NCBI GenBank assembly: GCA_947627465.1
Contig: CANQWD010000008.1
Location: 1 to 64,000, forward strand
Direction: 5' to 3'
From: an uncultured Clostridia bacterium
GTDB lineage: Bacteria; Bacillota; Clostridia; Oscillospirales; Ruminococcaceae
Length of the DNA: 64,000 bases
Part shown: in pieces, positions 56,173 to 63,957 of the stretch
Position numbering within the stretch: position 1 is the stretch's first letter
Layout: the number at the start of each line of letters is the position of its first letter
The notes under the pieces: model-generated
Seen by the model: the letters and a program-made list of their open reading frames with translations, nothing else
Told to the model about the DNA's origin: nothing
Databases searched by the model: none
Translations under genes and position numbers: made by a program

Positions 56173-56282
56173 CAAGATGGGATTTTAAGGGTATAAAAAT
56201 TTGTGAAGTAAAAGGAGTGCCGGACTTTTTCTTTTTCAGCCTTGTAAAAAGAAAAACGGCACTTTTTCGTGCCGTTTCTTCG

Positions 56283-56681
56283 TTATTCAGTCCAATTCTC
56301 GATTTTTAAGTCGGGAACGCGCTCAAACTCCCGAACATTGTTGGTTACCACCGTGAAACCTCGCGACCGCGCGTGAGCCGCTATCAGCATATCCATAGTG
56401 CCTATCGGAGTACCGTTTCGCTTCAGATAAGCGGCTATCTGTCCGTAATGCCGAGCTGCATCTTCGTCAAACGGAATAACTTCAACGGCGCATAAAAGCC
56501 CGTTAAGGCGTTGGACATTTTTATCATAAGCGTTTGAACCCTCAATACCGTGCCAAATCTCCGCTAAGGTTATCGCGGATATAACTAATCCGTCACGCGA
56601 CTTTTCAGCCATTGCCTTAATAACGGCGGGAGTTCCCTTTTGTGCGTAAATACAGATGTTTGTGTCCAGCATATACGTCAT
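56283..56681 (-). CDS. vapC: VapC-type PIN-domain toxin
   Basis: A 132-residue PIN endoribonuclease. The acidic active-site residues are visible: Asp in YMLDTNICIY, Glu in LAEIWHGIE, Asp in IGTMDMLIAAHA, and the final Asn-rich VTNNVREFERV strand. VapC toxins cut tRNA or rRNA. Its ATG overlaps the stop of the antitoxin gene. It lies inside the left end of the mobile element and may stabilise it. Confidence 0.92.
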   Translation of the reverse strand: MTYMLDTNICIYAQKGTPAVIKAMAEKSRDGLVISAITLAEIWHGIEGSNAYDKNVQRLNGLLCAVEVIPFDEDAARHYGQIAAYLKRNGTPIGTMDMLIAAHARSRGFTVVTNNVREFERVPDLKIENWTE

Positions 56682-56941
56682 AATTCTTCCCTCTTTGACG
56701 GTACTTCGTTTCTGCGTGCGTCTTCGATTGTTTCAATAAAATCGTTCGAAAAGCCGCCCAATTCAGATACGGATTTCATAAACTTGTCAAACCCTGTTTC
56801 GGGGCTTTTCTCTGATTTCGGTGCAAGTCTAAGCTCCGATCCGACTTTGCTTATTTCGACCTCTGAACAATTAAGGTGAAGTTCGCTCGGAATTACCATT
56901 ATTTGGGTACTGCCGTCTGTAAGGATTTTCGCTGTTGCCAT
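56678..56941 (-). CDS. vapB: VapB-type antitoxin
   Basis: An 87-residue protein with a short N-terminal AbrB-like DNA-binding beta fold (AKILTDGSTQIMVIPSELHL, VEISKVGSELRLAPK), then an acidic helix that would wrap the toxin. ATG 56941 follows AAAGGGG. The gene has its own promoter and overlaps vapC, so the pair is translationally coupled and probably autoregulated. Confidence 0.88.
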   Translation of the reverse strand: MATAKILTDGSTQIMVIPSELHLNCSEVEISKVGSELRLAPKSEKSPETGFDKFMKSVSELGGFSNDFIETIEDARRNEVPSKREEL

Positions 56942-56963
56942 ACATACCACCCCTTTCAATTTT

Positions 56964-56992
56964 AGTATACTCCAAAAAGAACCGTTTGTCAA
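56964..56992 (-). promoter_or_regulatory. Promoter of vapBC
   Basis: On the minus strand TTGACA (56987-56992) and TATACT (56964-56969) are 17 bases apart. A 15-base palindrome lies just upstream of the -35 at 57001-57015. Confidence 0.8.
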
Positions 56993-57000
56993 GAACCGAA

Positions 57001-57015
57001 TTCGCCATTGGCGAA
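57001..57015. repeat. Palindrome TTCGCCATTGGCGAA, copy 1
   Basis: This near-perfect palindrome sits directly before the vapBC promoter; the same motif with the same flank (GAATTC ... TTCTTGACAAA) recurs at 62879-62893. It may be an operator or a cassette boundary. Confidence 0.7.
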
Positions 57016-57039
57016 CTATAAACTTGTATTCTTTCAGCC

Positions 57040-58185
57040 TTATTCGTTCTTCTCAATATTATCGATATATGCTTGCATTTTATCCGCGCTGTCCGTTTTC
57101 ATTTTGTCGGAAACGTGCGCGTAAACCTGCATTGTGAAAGAGGCTGTCGCGTGACCGAGGTTTTCCTGTACGGTCTTGATACTGTCGCCGTTTTGCAGTG
57201 ACAGCACCGCGAACGTATGCCGCAAATTGTGAAAACGCTGCTCCGACATACCGAGATTATTAACGATTGCCTTGAAATTCTTGCTGACCGTACAATGCGA
57301 CAGATGTTTGCCGTTTTCGTTTACAAACACAAGGTTCATAGGATTATCGGCGGTCGGCAGCTCGCTAAGTCTAACCAGAATATCGAATATCGAGTTTGGC
57401 AGCCGTTCAACGCGGCACTTGTCGTTTTTCAAGGGCGCAAATTTGTATTTGCCGCCTTTTTTCTTTTCACGAATAAGCTGCTTTTCAATGCGGATAGTAT
57501 GATTTTCAAAATCCACGCAGTCCCACGTCAGACCCAAAGCCTCGCCTTGGCGCATACCTGTGAACAATGTAACCTTGAACAAATCCTCATACTTGTGATA
57601 TTTTATCGCTTTCAGAAATTCCGCTATATCGTTATCGGAAAGCGGGTTTATAGGTTTCTTCTCCACGCGCGGAAGAACTACCGCGTCCGCGGGATTTGAA
57701 CGTATGTAGCCGATTTTCTGCGCGATTTTAAGAGCCTTGTGAAGAACGCCGTGACAATTCTTTAAAGACTTTGGTGAAAGCGGCTTATAGCTCGTTTTTC
57801 CCGCTAAAATCTCGTTGTATGCGTTCTGTATCATCGGCGCGTTCAGAGCCGTAAGCTTGATCCGTCCCAGCATAGGCTTTAAATGCTGTTCGCAATAGAC
57901 CTCATAGGATTTTTGTGTAAATTCCTTGACATCACCGTTATATTCTTTTAAGAACACATCGAGCCACTTCCCGACGGTTAGTTTTGAGGGTTCAATAAAC
58001 ACTCCGTTGTCTATATCTGCGGTGATTTGCGCAAGTTTCTTGCGAACCTCCTGCTGTGTTTTGCCGTAAACGGACTTCTGAACCTGTTTTCCCGTTTTGG
58101 GATCGCTGCCCAATGTGTACCTGCCCTCCCATAGTCCGTCCTTCCGGTGACGAATAGACCCGTTGCCCTGTGCATTTCTGCCCAT
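57040..58185 (-). CDS. int: Tyrosine recombinase (integrase)
   Basis: A 381-residue phage/Tn916-type integrase: an N-terminal arm-binding region rich in Lys/Gly, a core-binding domain, then the catalytic domain with Arg in FTGMRQGEALGL, His-x-x-Arg in HNLRHTFAV, and His in NLGHATASF with the nucleophile Tyr in TMQVYAHVS. It integrates and excises the element. It reads toward the left end, away from the XRE repressor gene, which lies 14 bases upstream on the same strand. Confidence 0.94.
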   Translation of the reverse strand: MGRNAQGNGSIRHRKDGLWEGRYTLGSDPKTGKQVQKSVYGKTQQEVRKKLAQITADIDNGVFIEPSKLTVGKWLDVFLKEYNGDVKEFTQKSYEVYCEQHLKPMLGRIKLTALNAPMIQNAYNEILAGKTSYKPLSPKSLKNCHGVLHKALKIAQKIGYIRSNPADAVVLPRVEKKPINPLSDNDIAEFLKAIKYHKYEDLFKVTLFTGMRQGEALGLTWDCVDFENHTIRIEKQLIREKKKGGKYKFAPLKNDKCRVERLPNSIFDILVRLSELPTADNPMNLVFVNENGKHLSHCTVSKNFKAIVNNLGMSEQRFHNLRHTFAVLSLQNGDSIKTVQENLGHATASFTMQVYAHVSDKMKTDSADKMQAYIDNIEKNE

Positions 58186-58199
58186 AATGTCACCTCCCG

Positions 58200-58688
58200 T
58201 TATTTGCTGTCATCATCGTTGTCCGAGCGTTTTTCGCGCGTTTTCCTGAGCTGCTCTTGAAATATCTTAGCTTGGGACGTTGGGTAGTTATACCGCCACA
58301 TATCGTATTCCACGCGTGTGATCTCGCCCTTTTCAAGTTTCTCTTTCATATTGTGCCATTCAAGCAGAAAATTATTTATCGTCAGCTCGTCGGCGCGTAT
58401 GCATAAGAAACCGTCCTCTTGCGACACGGTAAACCCCAGCTCGTCCTCAAAGTCAAAGAGTATATGCGCCGCTGCCACGAGAGTTTGCGCGTTCGTTGGG
58501 TTAGACAGCGCGTTTATATTAACGCCGAGCTTGGCGGCAAATACTTCTAATTGAGCAGCAGAAGGCTTTCTTATTCCTTGTTCATAGCTTCTAAGCGTGT
58601 ATTCGCTTATACCACACCAATTTGCTAATTCTTTCCGCGACAAACCCTTTAATTCGCGTATCTTTTTTATTTTATCACCACACGTCAC
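58200..58688 (-). CDS. XRE-family repressor-like regulator
   Basis: A 162-residue protein with an N-terminal helix-turn-helix (KIRELKGLSRKELANWCGIS, then TLRSYEQGIRKPS) and a long C-terminal part of unknown fold. GTG 58688 is eight bases after GAGGTG; ATG 58706 is an alternative. It is divergent from the excisionase and primase genes and probably controls the lytic-like switch of the element. Confidence 0.85.
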   Translation of the reverse strand: MTCGDKIKKIRELKGLSRKELANWCGISEYTLRSYEQGIRKPSAAQLEVFAAKLGVNINALSNPTNAQTLVAAAHILFDFEDELGFTVSQEDGFLCIRADELTINNFLLEWHNMKEKLEKGEITRVEYDMWRYNYPTSQAKIFQEQLRKTREKRSDNDDDSK

Positions 58689-58772
58689 CGCAATGACACC
58701 TCGCATATATTATCTCATTATATATTATAACACATATTACAAAAAAATGGAATAGGAAATCAAAAAAACGTA

Positions 58773-58801
58773 TTGACATTTTGTTTTTTACGTTGTATAA
58801 T
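58773..58801 (+). promoter_or_regulatory. Promoter of the excisionase-primase operon
   Basis: TTGACA at 58773-58778 and TATAAT at 58796-58801 are 17 bases apart. Confidence 0.85.
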
Positions 58802-58810
58802 AAATGCATA

Positions 58811-58824
58811 ATACAATATTGTAT
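58811..58824. promoter_or_regulatory. Probable repressor operator
   Basis: The perfect palindrome ATACAATATTGTAT lies just after the -10 of the promoter, a natural site for the divergently encoded XRE protein. Confidence 0.6.
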
Positions 58825-58861
58825 TTATAAATACGTTATATTTGAAAGAGAGGTATAATTT

Positions 58862-59101
58862 GTGAAAAACAATCAAAACCATTCCAACGAAGTCCCGCTG
58901 CTGCTGTCAGCGAAAGACCTTGTAAATCTTGGCATAAGCCGCTATATGGCATATCGAATTCTGAACCGTGAGGACGTTCCCGTAATTAAAATCGGCGATC
59001 GCAAGCTGATAAAGCGCGATGACTTCTTCGCTTGGCTTGAAACCTGCAAGGTTGTAAACGCGAACCGGAACGAACAAGAAAAGAACGGTGGTCGCCGATG
59101 A
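58862..59101 (+). CDS. Excisionase-like helix-turn-helix protein
   Basis: A 79-residue basic DNA-binding protein with a winged-helix/MerR-type fold of the Xis/HTH_17 kind (LLSAKDLVNLGISRYMAYRI, then VPVIKIGDRKLIKRDDF). Such proteins steer integrases toward excision or activate transcription. GTG 58862 follows GAGAGGT. The stop overlaps the primase start. Confidence 0.8.
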   Translation: MKNNQNHSNEVPLLLSAKDLVNLGISRYMAYRILNREDVPVIKIGDRKLIKRDDFFAWLETCKVVNANRNEQEKNGGRR

Positions 59102-60372
59102 AGTGGCTGTCAGCTGACGGAAAAATAGACGAACGCGAATTCTGCGCGGAATTTTGCGCACATTATCCGCTTAAATACGTTGGCGGACGGTTTTACAGCG
59201 CGGACGGCGAGGAAAACGCGGAGAACGTCAAAGCAAAGGTCGGAGAGATCATCTTTCAAAGCGGTATAAAGTCGGGTATAGCGAACAAAACCGTAAACCT
59301 GTTTGAGGCGCTCAAGCTGTTCTGCCACAGTGAGCCGCTCCCAATAAACCCGAACGAGATACACGTTCAAAATGGCGTTCTGAACACCAACGGAAAGTTT
59401 TTACCCAAAAAGGAGTTCTGCATAAACCGTTTGAATGTGGAGTATGTTCCGACCGCAGGAGAACCGGAGCGCTTTCTCGCCTACCTTGCCGAGCTGCTCG
59501 ATGATGAGGATATTCGGACGGTGCAGGAATATCTCGGTTACTGCTTGATACCGTCAACAAAAGGACAGACAGCGCTTTTCTTGATCGGCAGCGGCAATGA
59601 GGGAAAAAGCCGTCTGGGAGTAATTATGCGGGATATGTTTGGCGGCGCGGCTATAACGGGCGACTTTCAGCGCGTGGAGAACGACAGATTTTTTCGTGCT
59701 AACCTCGTCAACAAGCTGCTTATGATCGATGACGATATGAAAATGTCCGCGCTGAAATCCACGGGTTATGTCAAAAGCATAGTCACGGCGGAAACTCCGA
59801 TAGATGTTGAGTCCAAGGGGCAGCAGTCGCGGCAGGAGCTGCTGTACAGTTGTTTCCTTTGTTTCGGTAACGGCTCTCCTAAAGCGTTATATGATCGCAG
59901 CGAGGGATTTGCGCGGCGGCTCCTGATTTTGACGGTAAAGCCCGCGCCCGTTGGACGCGTAAAAGACCCATACATAGCCGAGAAATTCATCAAGGAGAAA
60001 AGTAAAATATTCCTTTGGTTTTTTCGTGGACTTCAGCGGCTAATCGCGAACAATTTCTGCTTTACCGTTTCGGAAAAAACACGGCAAAATCTTGCCGACG
60101 CAATAGCGGAAAACTGTAACGTTATTCAGTTCCTTGCCGATGAGGATTACGTCGTTCTCGGTGAGGGTGAAACGGCGAGCGCGGAGCTATATTACTATTA
60201 TACTTTGTGGGCAAGAAGAAACGCTCTTGAACCGATGAAAAAGCACACATTCACAGCGTGGTTAAACGATAATCAGCGCAAGTACGGAATACAGGCGGAC
60301 AATCATATCAAATCCAATTTCGGCGCAGGTGAGGCGCGCGGTTTTCGCGGCATTAAAATCAAGCCGAATTAG
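59098..60372 (+). CDS. D5/P4-type primase-helicase (SF3)
   Basis: A 424-residue replication protein with a D5 N-terminal domain and an SF3 helicase domain (Walker A LIGSGNEGKSRLG, Walker B LLMIDDDMKM, and FLCFGNGSP). It is shorter than phage P4 alpha protein because the primase part is absent, but a separate CHC2/Toprim primase lies at 62917. It would unwind the element's origin; the iteron blocks are candidate sites. Confidence 0.85.
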   Translation: MKWLSADGKIDEREFCAEFCAHYPLKYVGGRFYSADGEENAENVKAKVGEIIFQSGIKSGIANKTVNLFEALKLFCHSEPLPINPNEIHVQNGVLNTNGKFLPKKEFCINRLNVEYVPTAGEPERFLAYLAELLDDEDIRTVQEYLGYCLIPSTKGQTALFLIGSGNEGKSRLGVIMRDMFGGAAITGDFQRVENDRFFRANLVNKLLMIDDDMKMSALKSTGYVKSIVTAETPIDVESKGQQSRQELLYSCFLCFGNGSPKALYDRSEGFARRLLILTVKPAPVGRVKDPYIAEKFIKEKSKIFLWFFRGLQRLIANNFCFTVSEKTRQNLADAIAENCNVIQFLADEDYVVLGEGETASAELYYYYTLWARRNALEPMKKHTFTAWLNDNQRKYGIQADNHIKSNFGAGEARGFRGIKIKPN

Positions 60373-60391
60373 AGAAAGGAGCGACGTAATT

Positions 60392-60541
60392 TTGAATAAA
60401 GCAATCGTGATAATCGGTTTGGCGATTTCGGCATTAGCGGAAATAATTTTCGTGCTGAAAACGACAAGAAAACCTCACGGAAAATCTATGACAATTCGTG
60501 AAATTTACGAGGACAATTTCGGTGAGAAATGGTCAATATAA
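60392..60541 (+). CDS. Small single-pass membrane protein
   Basis: A 49-residue protein from TTG 60392, ten bases after AAAGGAG: one membrane helix (AIVIIGLAISALAEIIFVLK) and a charged tail (IREIYEDNFGEKW). No family is recognised. It follows the primase-helicase by 19 bases and is likely co-transcribed. Confidence 0.6.
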   Translation: MNKAIVIIGLAISALAEIIFVLKTTRKPHGKSMTIREIYEDNFGEKWSI

Positions 60542-60594
60542 AAAGCGAAAATTCACGCCAAATAACAAATCTGAATTTTCTCGTTTTCAATAAT

Positions 60595-60688
60595 AGCAAG
60601 CATCGTCGGTGTACTACACTCGACGAATTTTGCCCCTTTTTGCTCGCTGTCGCGAGCGGGACAAAATGCTTGTTGGGGCACGTCCCCA
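60595..60688. other. Probable oriT region
   Basis: This non-coding stretch upstream of mobC and the relaxase has several inverted repeats: AGCAAGCAT (60595-60603) with ATGCTTGT (60666-60673), CGTCGGTGTA and TACACTCGACG (60604-60625), GCTCGC with GCGAGC (60642-60657), and TTGGGG with CCCCAA (60672-60688). Such structure next to relaxase genes is typical of transfer origins. The nick site is not known. Confidence 0.6.
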
Positions 60689-60793
60689 AACCCCTATCCG
60701 GTCGATATAATCCATCGACTTTTTAAGCCGCAGAGTGTGGCTGTGGCTTAGTATGTTTCAAAGGTAAAAATCATTCTCGGGAGGAAGAAAAAA

Positions 60794-61180
60794 ATGGCGT
60801 ATTATTTGCGGATTGGCAAACAAAAAGTTATAGTAAGCGAGGAGGTTTACAGGCGATACAGGAAGTCACAGCGCAGAGAAAAATATTTGCACGAACAGGA
60901 ATATGAAAACGGCGTTGTGAGTATTGAGGAATTGTACTCGCCGCCCGCGTCGAAGTACAACATTGAGGAAGATTTTGAACGCACGGAAATATCGAGAAAA
61001 TTATGGTCGGCTTTGAACGAGCTTTCGGCAGAGGAATTTGATTTGATAAATCTGCATTTCTTTGAAAATTACTCCCTTAAAGAGCTGGCTGAAATGAAAC
61101 ACATAACTTACATTCAATGTTGGCGAAAACGAAAGGCGACACTAAATAAACTTCGGCTGATGATCGGAGAGATTTATTGA
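60794..61180 (+). CDS. Sigma-70 region 4-like protein of the mobilizable element
   Basis: A 128-residue protein with a basic N-terminus (residues about 5-35) and a C-terminal helix-turn-helix matching sigma-70 region 4 (ELSAEEFDLINLHFFENYSL, then KELAEMKHITYIQC and RKRKATLNKLR). Region 2 is missing, so it is not a full sigma factor. Similar proteins occur in Firmicutes conjugative elements and may act as transcription regulators. GGGAGG precedes ATG 60794. Confidence 0.8.
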   Translation: MAYYLRIGKQKVIVSEEVYRRYRKSQRREKYLHEQEYENGVVSIEELYSPPASKYNIEEDFERTEISRKLWSALNELSAEEFDLINLHFFENYSLKELAEMKHITYIQCWRKRKATLNKLRLMIGEIY

Positions 61181-61196
61181 AAGGAGCATCACGTCA

Positions 61197-61538
61197 ATGT
61201 CTATGAAAAACCGAACAAGAAGCGTCAACCTTTCCTTTTGGGTAACCCCCGAGGAGCGTAAAATCATTGAGAAGAAAATGGAGATAGCCCACCTTAAAAA
61301 GATGTCGGATTTTCTAAGACAGGCGGCTATTTGCGAACGTGTTCTCGTGTACGATTACGACGGTCTCGCGCTCCGAGATATGACGAAAGAAATAAACAGG
61401 ATCGGCGTAAATATAAATCAAGTCGCGGCTCGTGTAAACTCAACCGATAATGTTTATCAAGAGGATTTGGATTATCTGAAAACCGAGGTGGAAAAGATAT
61501 GGCAGCTACAAAAATCCATTCTATCAAAACTACGCTGA
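61197..61538 (+). CDS. mobC: MobC-like relaxosome protein
   Basis: A 113-residue protein with an N-terminal ribbon-helix-helix (RSVNLSFWVTPEERKIIEKK) and the MobC signature ALRDMTKEINRIGVNINQVA. It binds oriT and helps the relaxase nick. It overlaps the relaxase gene by 40 bases in another frame. Confidence 0.92.
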   Translation: MSMKNRTRSVNLSFWVTPEERKIIEKKMEIAHLKKMSDFLRQAAICERVLVYDYDGLALRDMTKEINRIGVNINQVAARVNSTDNVYQEDLDYLKTEVEKIWQLQKSILSKLR

Positions 61539-62872
61539 ATTTAGCTGTTGATTACATCACAAACGCTCGCAAAACCGAGGAACAAAAGTATGTGTTCGGC
61601 TGTAATTGTTCTCCGGAATTTGCGAGCTTGGAATTTGACCAAACACGAAGAAAATTCGAGTTCAACGGGAAGAATTTAGCGTATCATCTGATACAGTCTT
61701 TCGCCCCGGGAGAAACCACTCCCGAACAGGCTCACGAGATCGGGAAAAAGCTATGTGAAAAGCTGCTTGGGAACGAGTATGAATATGTTCTTGCCACACA
61801 TTGCGATAAAGACCATATTCACAACCATATCATAATAAATTCCGTGAACTGCCTTACGGGAAAATCTTTTAGCCGAGAACACGACCAAAAGCCCTTTCCC
61901 GCGTGGAAGGCAATTCGCCAAATCAGCGACGAGCTTTGCCGCGAGAACGGCCTTTCTGTGATAAAAATTCCCGATAAGGGTAAGGGCAAATCCTACTATG
62001 AGTGGGAGCAGAACAAAGCAGGTAATTCGTGGAAAGCAAAACTTAGGGAAAATATCGACGACTGTATAATGACGGCGGCGAGCTTTGAAGATTTCCTTTG
62101 GAAAATGCAAGAGAAAGGCTATCGGATAAAGCGAGGTAAATACATATCGTTTCAAGCGAAAGGACAGGAGCGTTTCACTCGCTCAAAAACGCTGGGTTGG
62201 TATTATCAAGAGGAGCAGCTCCGCACGAGAATTGAACGCCGTATTGAGTTAAGACTTCGACAGGAGCAGCGTGAAGTTCAAGCACCGTATCAGCTTACAC
62301 AAAGGAGCAAAAGTTTTATTGAGATCGAGGGTAAAGTCGCGGAGAACGAGGGCTTGAAACGTTGGGCAATGCTGCAAAATATGAAAAACGCGTCCGCGCT
62401 GATAAACGAGCTTGCCGAACAAGGTATCGACAGTCGAGAGCAGCTTCAAAATCGAATGGTCGATTTATTTGACAGTCAGCTCGATATTACCCGCGCAATC
62501 AAAAAGTGCGAACGCGATATATCGGAAAAGCAGCTTGCTTTACGAAAAATCAAGACTTATCTCGGCTCAAAACCGATATACGCCGAATACAGGTCCGCGA
62601 AGAACAAAGAAAAATTCTTCCGCGAACACGAGGACGAGCTGCTTTTACACGACGCGGCTAAAGCGGAAGTCAAGCCGCTGTTGAACGCCAACGGCAATCT
62701 TCCGTCTACTGCCAACCTCAAACGAGAACTCGCCGAGCTTGAGGAGGAAAAAGCCGCGCTGATGAAGAGCTACGGGAGTATAAAAGCCGAAATTTCCGAA
62801 GTTAAAAAGCAGCAAAAACAAATTGAACAACTTAACAATGCAAGTTTTCGTGATAAAAATCAAGCGTTGTAA
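61499..62872 (+). CDS. mobA: MobA/VirD2-type relaxase
   Basis: A 457-residue relaxase. Residues 1 to about 200 form the nuclease domain: a Tyr-containing N-terminus (VDYITNARKTEEQKY), the SF-rich ring, and the metal-binding three-His motif THCDKDHIHNHIIINSV. The rest is a long charged coiled coil. It nicks oriT and pilots the strand. ATG 61499 is placed inside mobC; GAGGTGGAAAAG precedes it. Confidence 0.93.
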   Translation: MAATKIHSIKTTLNLAVDYITNARKTEEQKYVFGCNCSPEFASLEFDQTRRKFEFNGKNLAYHLIQSFAPGETTPEQAHEIGKKLCEKLLGNEYEYVLATHCDKDHIHNHIIINSVNCLTGKSFSREHDQKPFPAWKAIRQISDELCRENGLSVIKIPDKGKGKSYYEWEQNKAGNSWKAKLRENIDDCIMTAASFEDFLWKMQEKGYRIKRGKYISFQAKGQERFTRSKTLGWYYQEEQLRTRIERRIELRLRQEQREVQAPYQLTQRSKSFIEIEGKVAENEGLKRWAMLQNMKNASALINELAEQGIDSREQLQNRMVDLFDSQLDITRAIKKCERDISEKQLALRKIKTYLGSKPIYAEYRSAKNKEKFFREHEDELLLHDAAKAEVKPLLNANGNLPSTANLKRELAELEEEKAALMKSYGSIKAEISEVKKQQKQIEQLNNASFRDKNQAL

Positions 62873-62878
62873 ATAAAA

Positions 62879-62893
62879 TTCGCCAATGGCGAA
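62879..62893. repeat. Palindrome TTCGCCAATGGCGAA, copy 2
   Basis: A second copy of the palindrome at 57001-57015, just after mobA and 24 bases before the primase gene, followed by TTCTTGACAAA, as before the vapBC promoter. Here no -10 hexamer follows at the expected distance; the ribosome site of the next gene comes instead. Confidence 0.7.
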
Positions 62894-62916
62894 TTCTTGA
62901 CAAATAGGGGTAAATT

Positions 62917-63777
62917 ATGAATGGTTTCGTAACACAAGAGCAAATAGAACGCGCCAGAAACGCTAATCTTGCCGAGTTTTTTCTCAGCGGTGGGTATGAT
63001 TGCGAACGTGTGCGGAACGAACTGCACATAAAAGGCTTTGGCGGACTTTATGTAAATGCCGTTACCAATCAATGGCACTGCTTTGGTGAAAACAAGGGCG
63101 GCACAAATTCGATAAATTGCTTGACGGAGATACTCGGAATTAATTTTCAAGCGGCTGTTTACGCTCTCGCGGAAAACTGCAATATTTGTTGTGATGAAAT
63201 TCACAAGGCTGAAAAAGAAAAATTTGTGCTGCCCGAACGCGCCGACAATATGCGAAAGGTTTTTGCCTACTTATGCCAAACGCGGAAAATCTGTTCGGAG
63301 CTTGTTTCGCGTCTTGCTCACGATAGACTTCTGTACCAAGATGTCCGAGGAAATGCTGTATTCGTTCACCGGGACGAGTGCGGCAATGCCGTTGGTGCGG
63401 AAATTCAAGGAACGTGTTCCGAAAAAAGATACAAGGGCGTTGCCAAAGGCACGGCGGACAGCGTTTTTTCTGTGAGCTTAGGCAAACCGCGCAGGTGTTA
63501 TGCTTTTGAAAGCGCAATAGATCTTCTTTCGTTTTGGCAGCTAGCCGACCCGATCAAAATTCAAAGTTCGCTGCTTGTTTCAATGGGTGGATTGAAATTC
63601 CACTCGATAAAGAAAATCGCTGACAGCGGAATGACGATATTTTCCTGCACCGACAACGACAGCGCGGGAATACGGTTTTCAAAAACGAACGACCTGCCAC
63701 ATTGTCGGCGTATACTTGAGGAGAACAATGTAAAGGATTTTAACGAACTGCTCCAAAAACGAGAGGCTCTGTTATAA
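62917..63777 (+). CDS. CHC2/Toprim primase-like protein
   Basis: A 286-residue protein with a primase-like zinc-binding region near residues 25-60 (ERVRNELHIKGFGGLYVNA, WHCFGENKGGTNS) and a C-terminal Toprim domain with CYAFESAIDLLSFW and STD-like acidic residues (IFSCTDNDSAG). The family is common in mobilizable elements of Firmicutes and would prime replication of the transferred strand. ATG 62917 follows AGGGGT. Confidence 0.82.
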   Translation: MNGFVTQEQIERARNANLAEFFLSGGYDCERVRNELHIKGFGGLYVNAVTNQWHCFGENKGGTNSINCLTEILGINFQAAVYALAENCNICCDEIHKAEKEKFVLPERADNMRKVFAYLCQTRKICSELVSRLAHDRLLYQDVRGNAVFVHRDECGNAVGAEIQGTCSEKRYKGVAKGTADSVFSVSLGKPRRCYAFESAIDLLSFWQLADPIKIQSSLLVSMGGLKFHSIKKIADSGMTIFSCTDNDSAGIRFSKTNDLPHCRRILEENNVKDFNELLQKREALL

Positions 63778-63782
63778 AGATC

Positions 63783-63807
63783 GCCGCGGTAACAGCGGCA
63801 ATTTTTT
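63783..63807 (+). terminator. Terminator after the primase gene
   Basis: GCCGC and GCGGC pair around a seven-base loop, followed by AATTTTTT. Confidence 0.75.
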
Positions 63808-63840
63808 ACACAAATGCACGACTTTTGTCTATTGATTTTT

Positions 63841-63957
63841 CGGACATTTCTAAATGGCTTAACAATGCGGGTTCGGACACTTCGGACACTTCTCGGACAC
63901 TTCAAAAAATGCCCGCGAGCCCTTTCTGCAAGCCGCTTCGGACGCTTCGGACACTTC
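63841..63957. repeat. Right iteron block, inverted copy of 56057-56172
   Basis: On the minus strand it reads GAAGTGTCCGAAGCGTCCGA... with three tandem AGTGTCCGA units before AACCCGCATTGTTAAGCCAT. Thirteen substitutions, all transitions, and one gap separate it from the left block. Beyond it, 63958-64000 is an AT-rich stretch without a gene. Confidence 0.85.

Larger units (their letters stand above)
56057..63957. mobile_element. Integrative mobilizable element bracketed by inverted iteron blocks
   Basis: The region holds a tyrosine integrase, XRE repressor, excisionase-like HTH protein, D5-type primase-helicase, MobC and MobA relaxase, a CHC2/Toprim primase, a probable oriT and a vapBC pair. 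No type IV secretion genes exist, so it would be mobilised by a helper. The limits given are those of the inverted repeats, not proven att sites; the true ends may lie outside them. Confidence 0.75.

Noticed and set aside
56057-63957. The flanking repeats as attL/attR
   Set aside because: They are in inverted, not direct, orientation and carry iteron-like subunits; an attachment core should be a short direct repeat.
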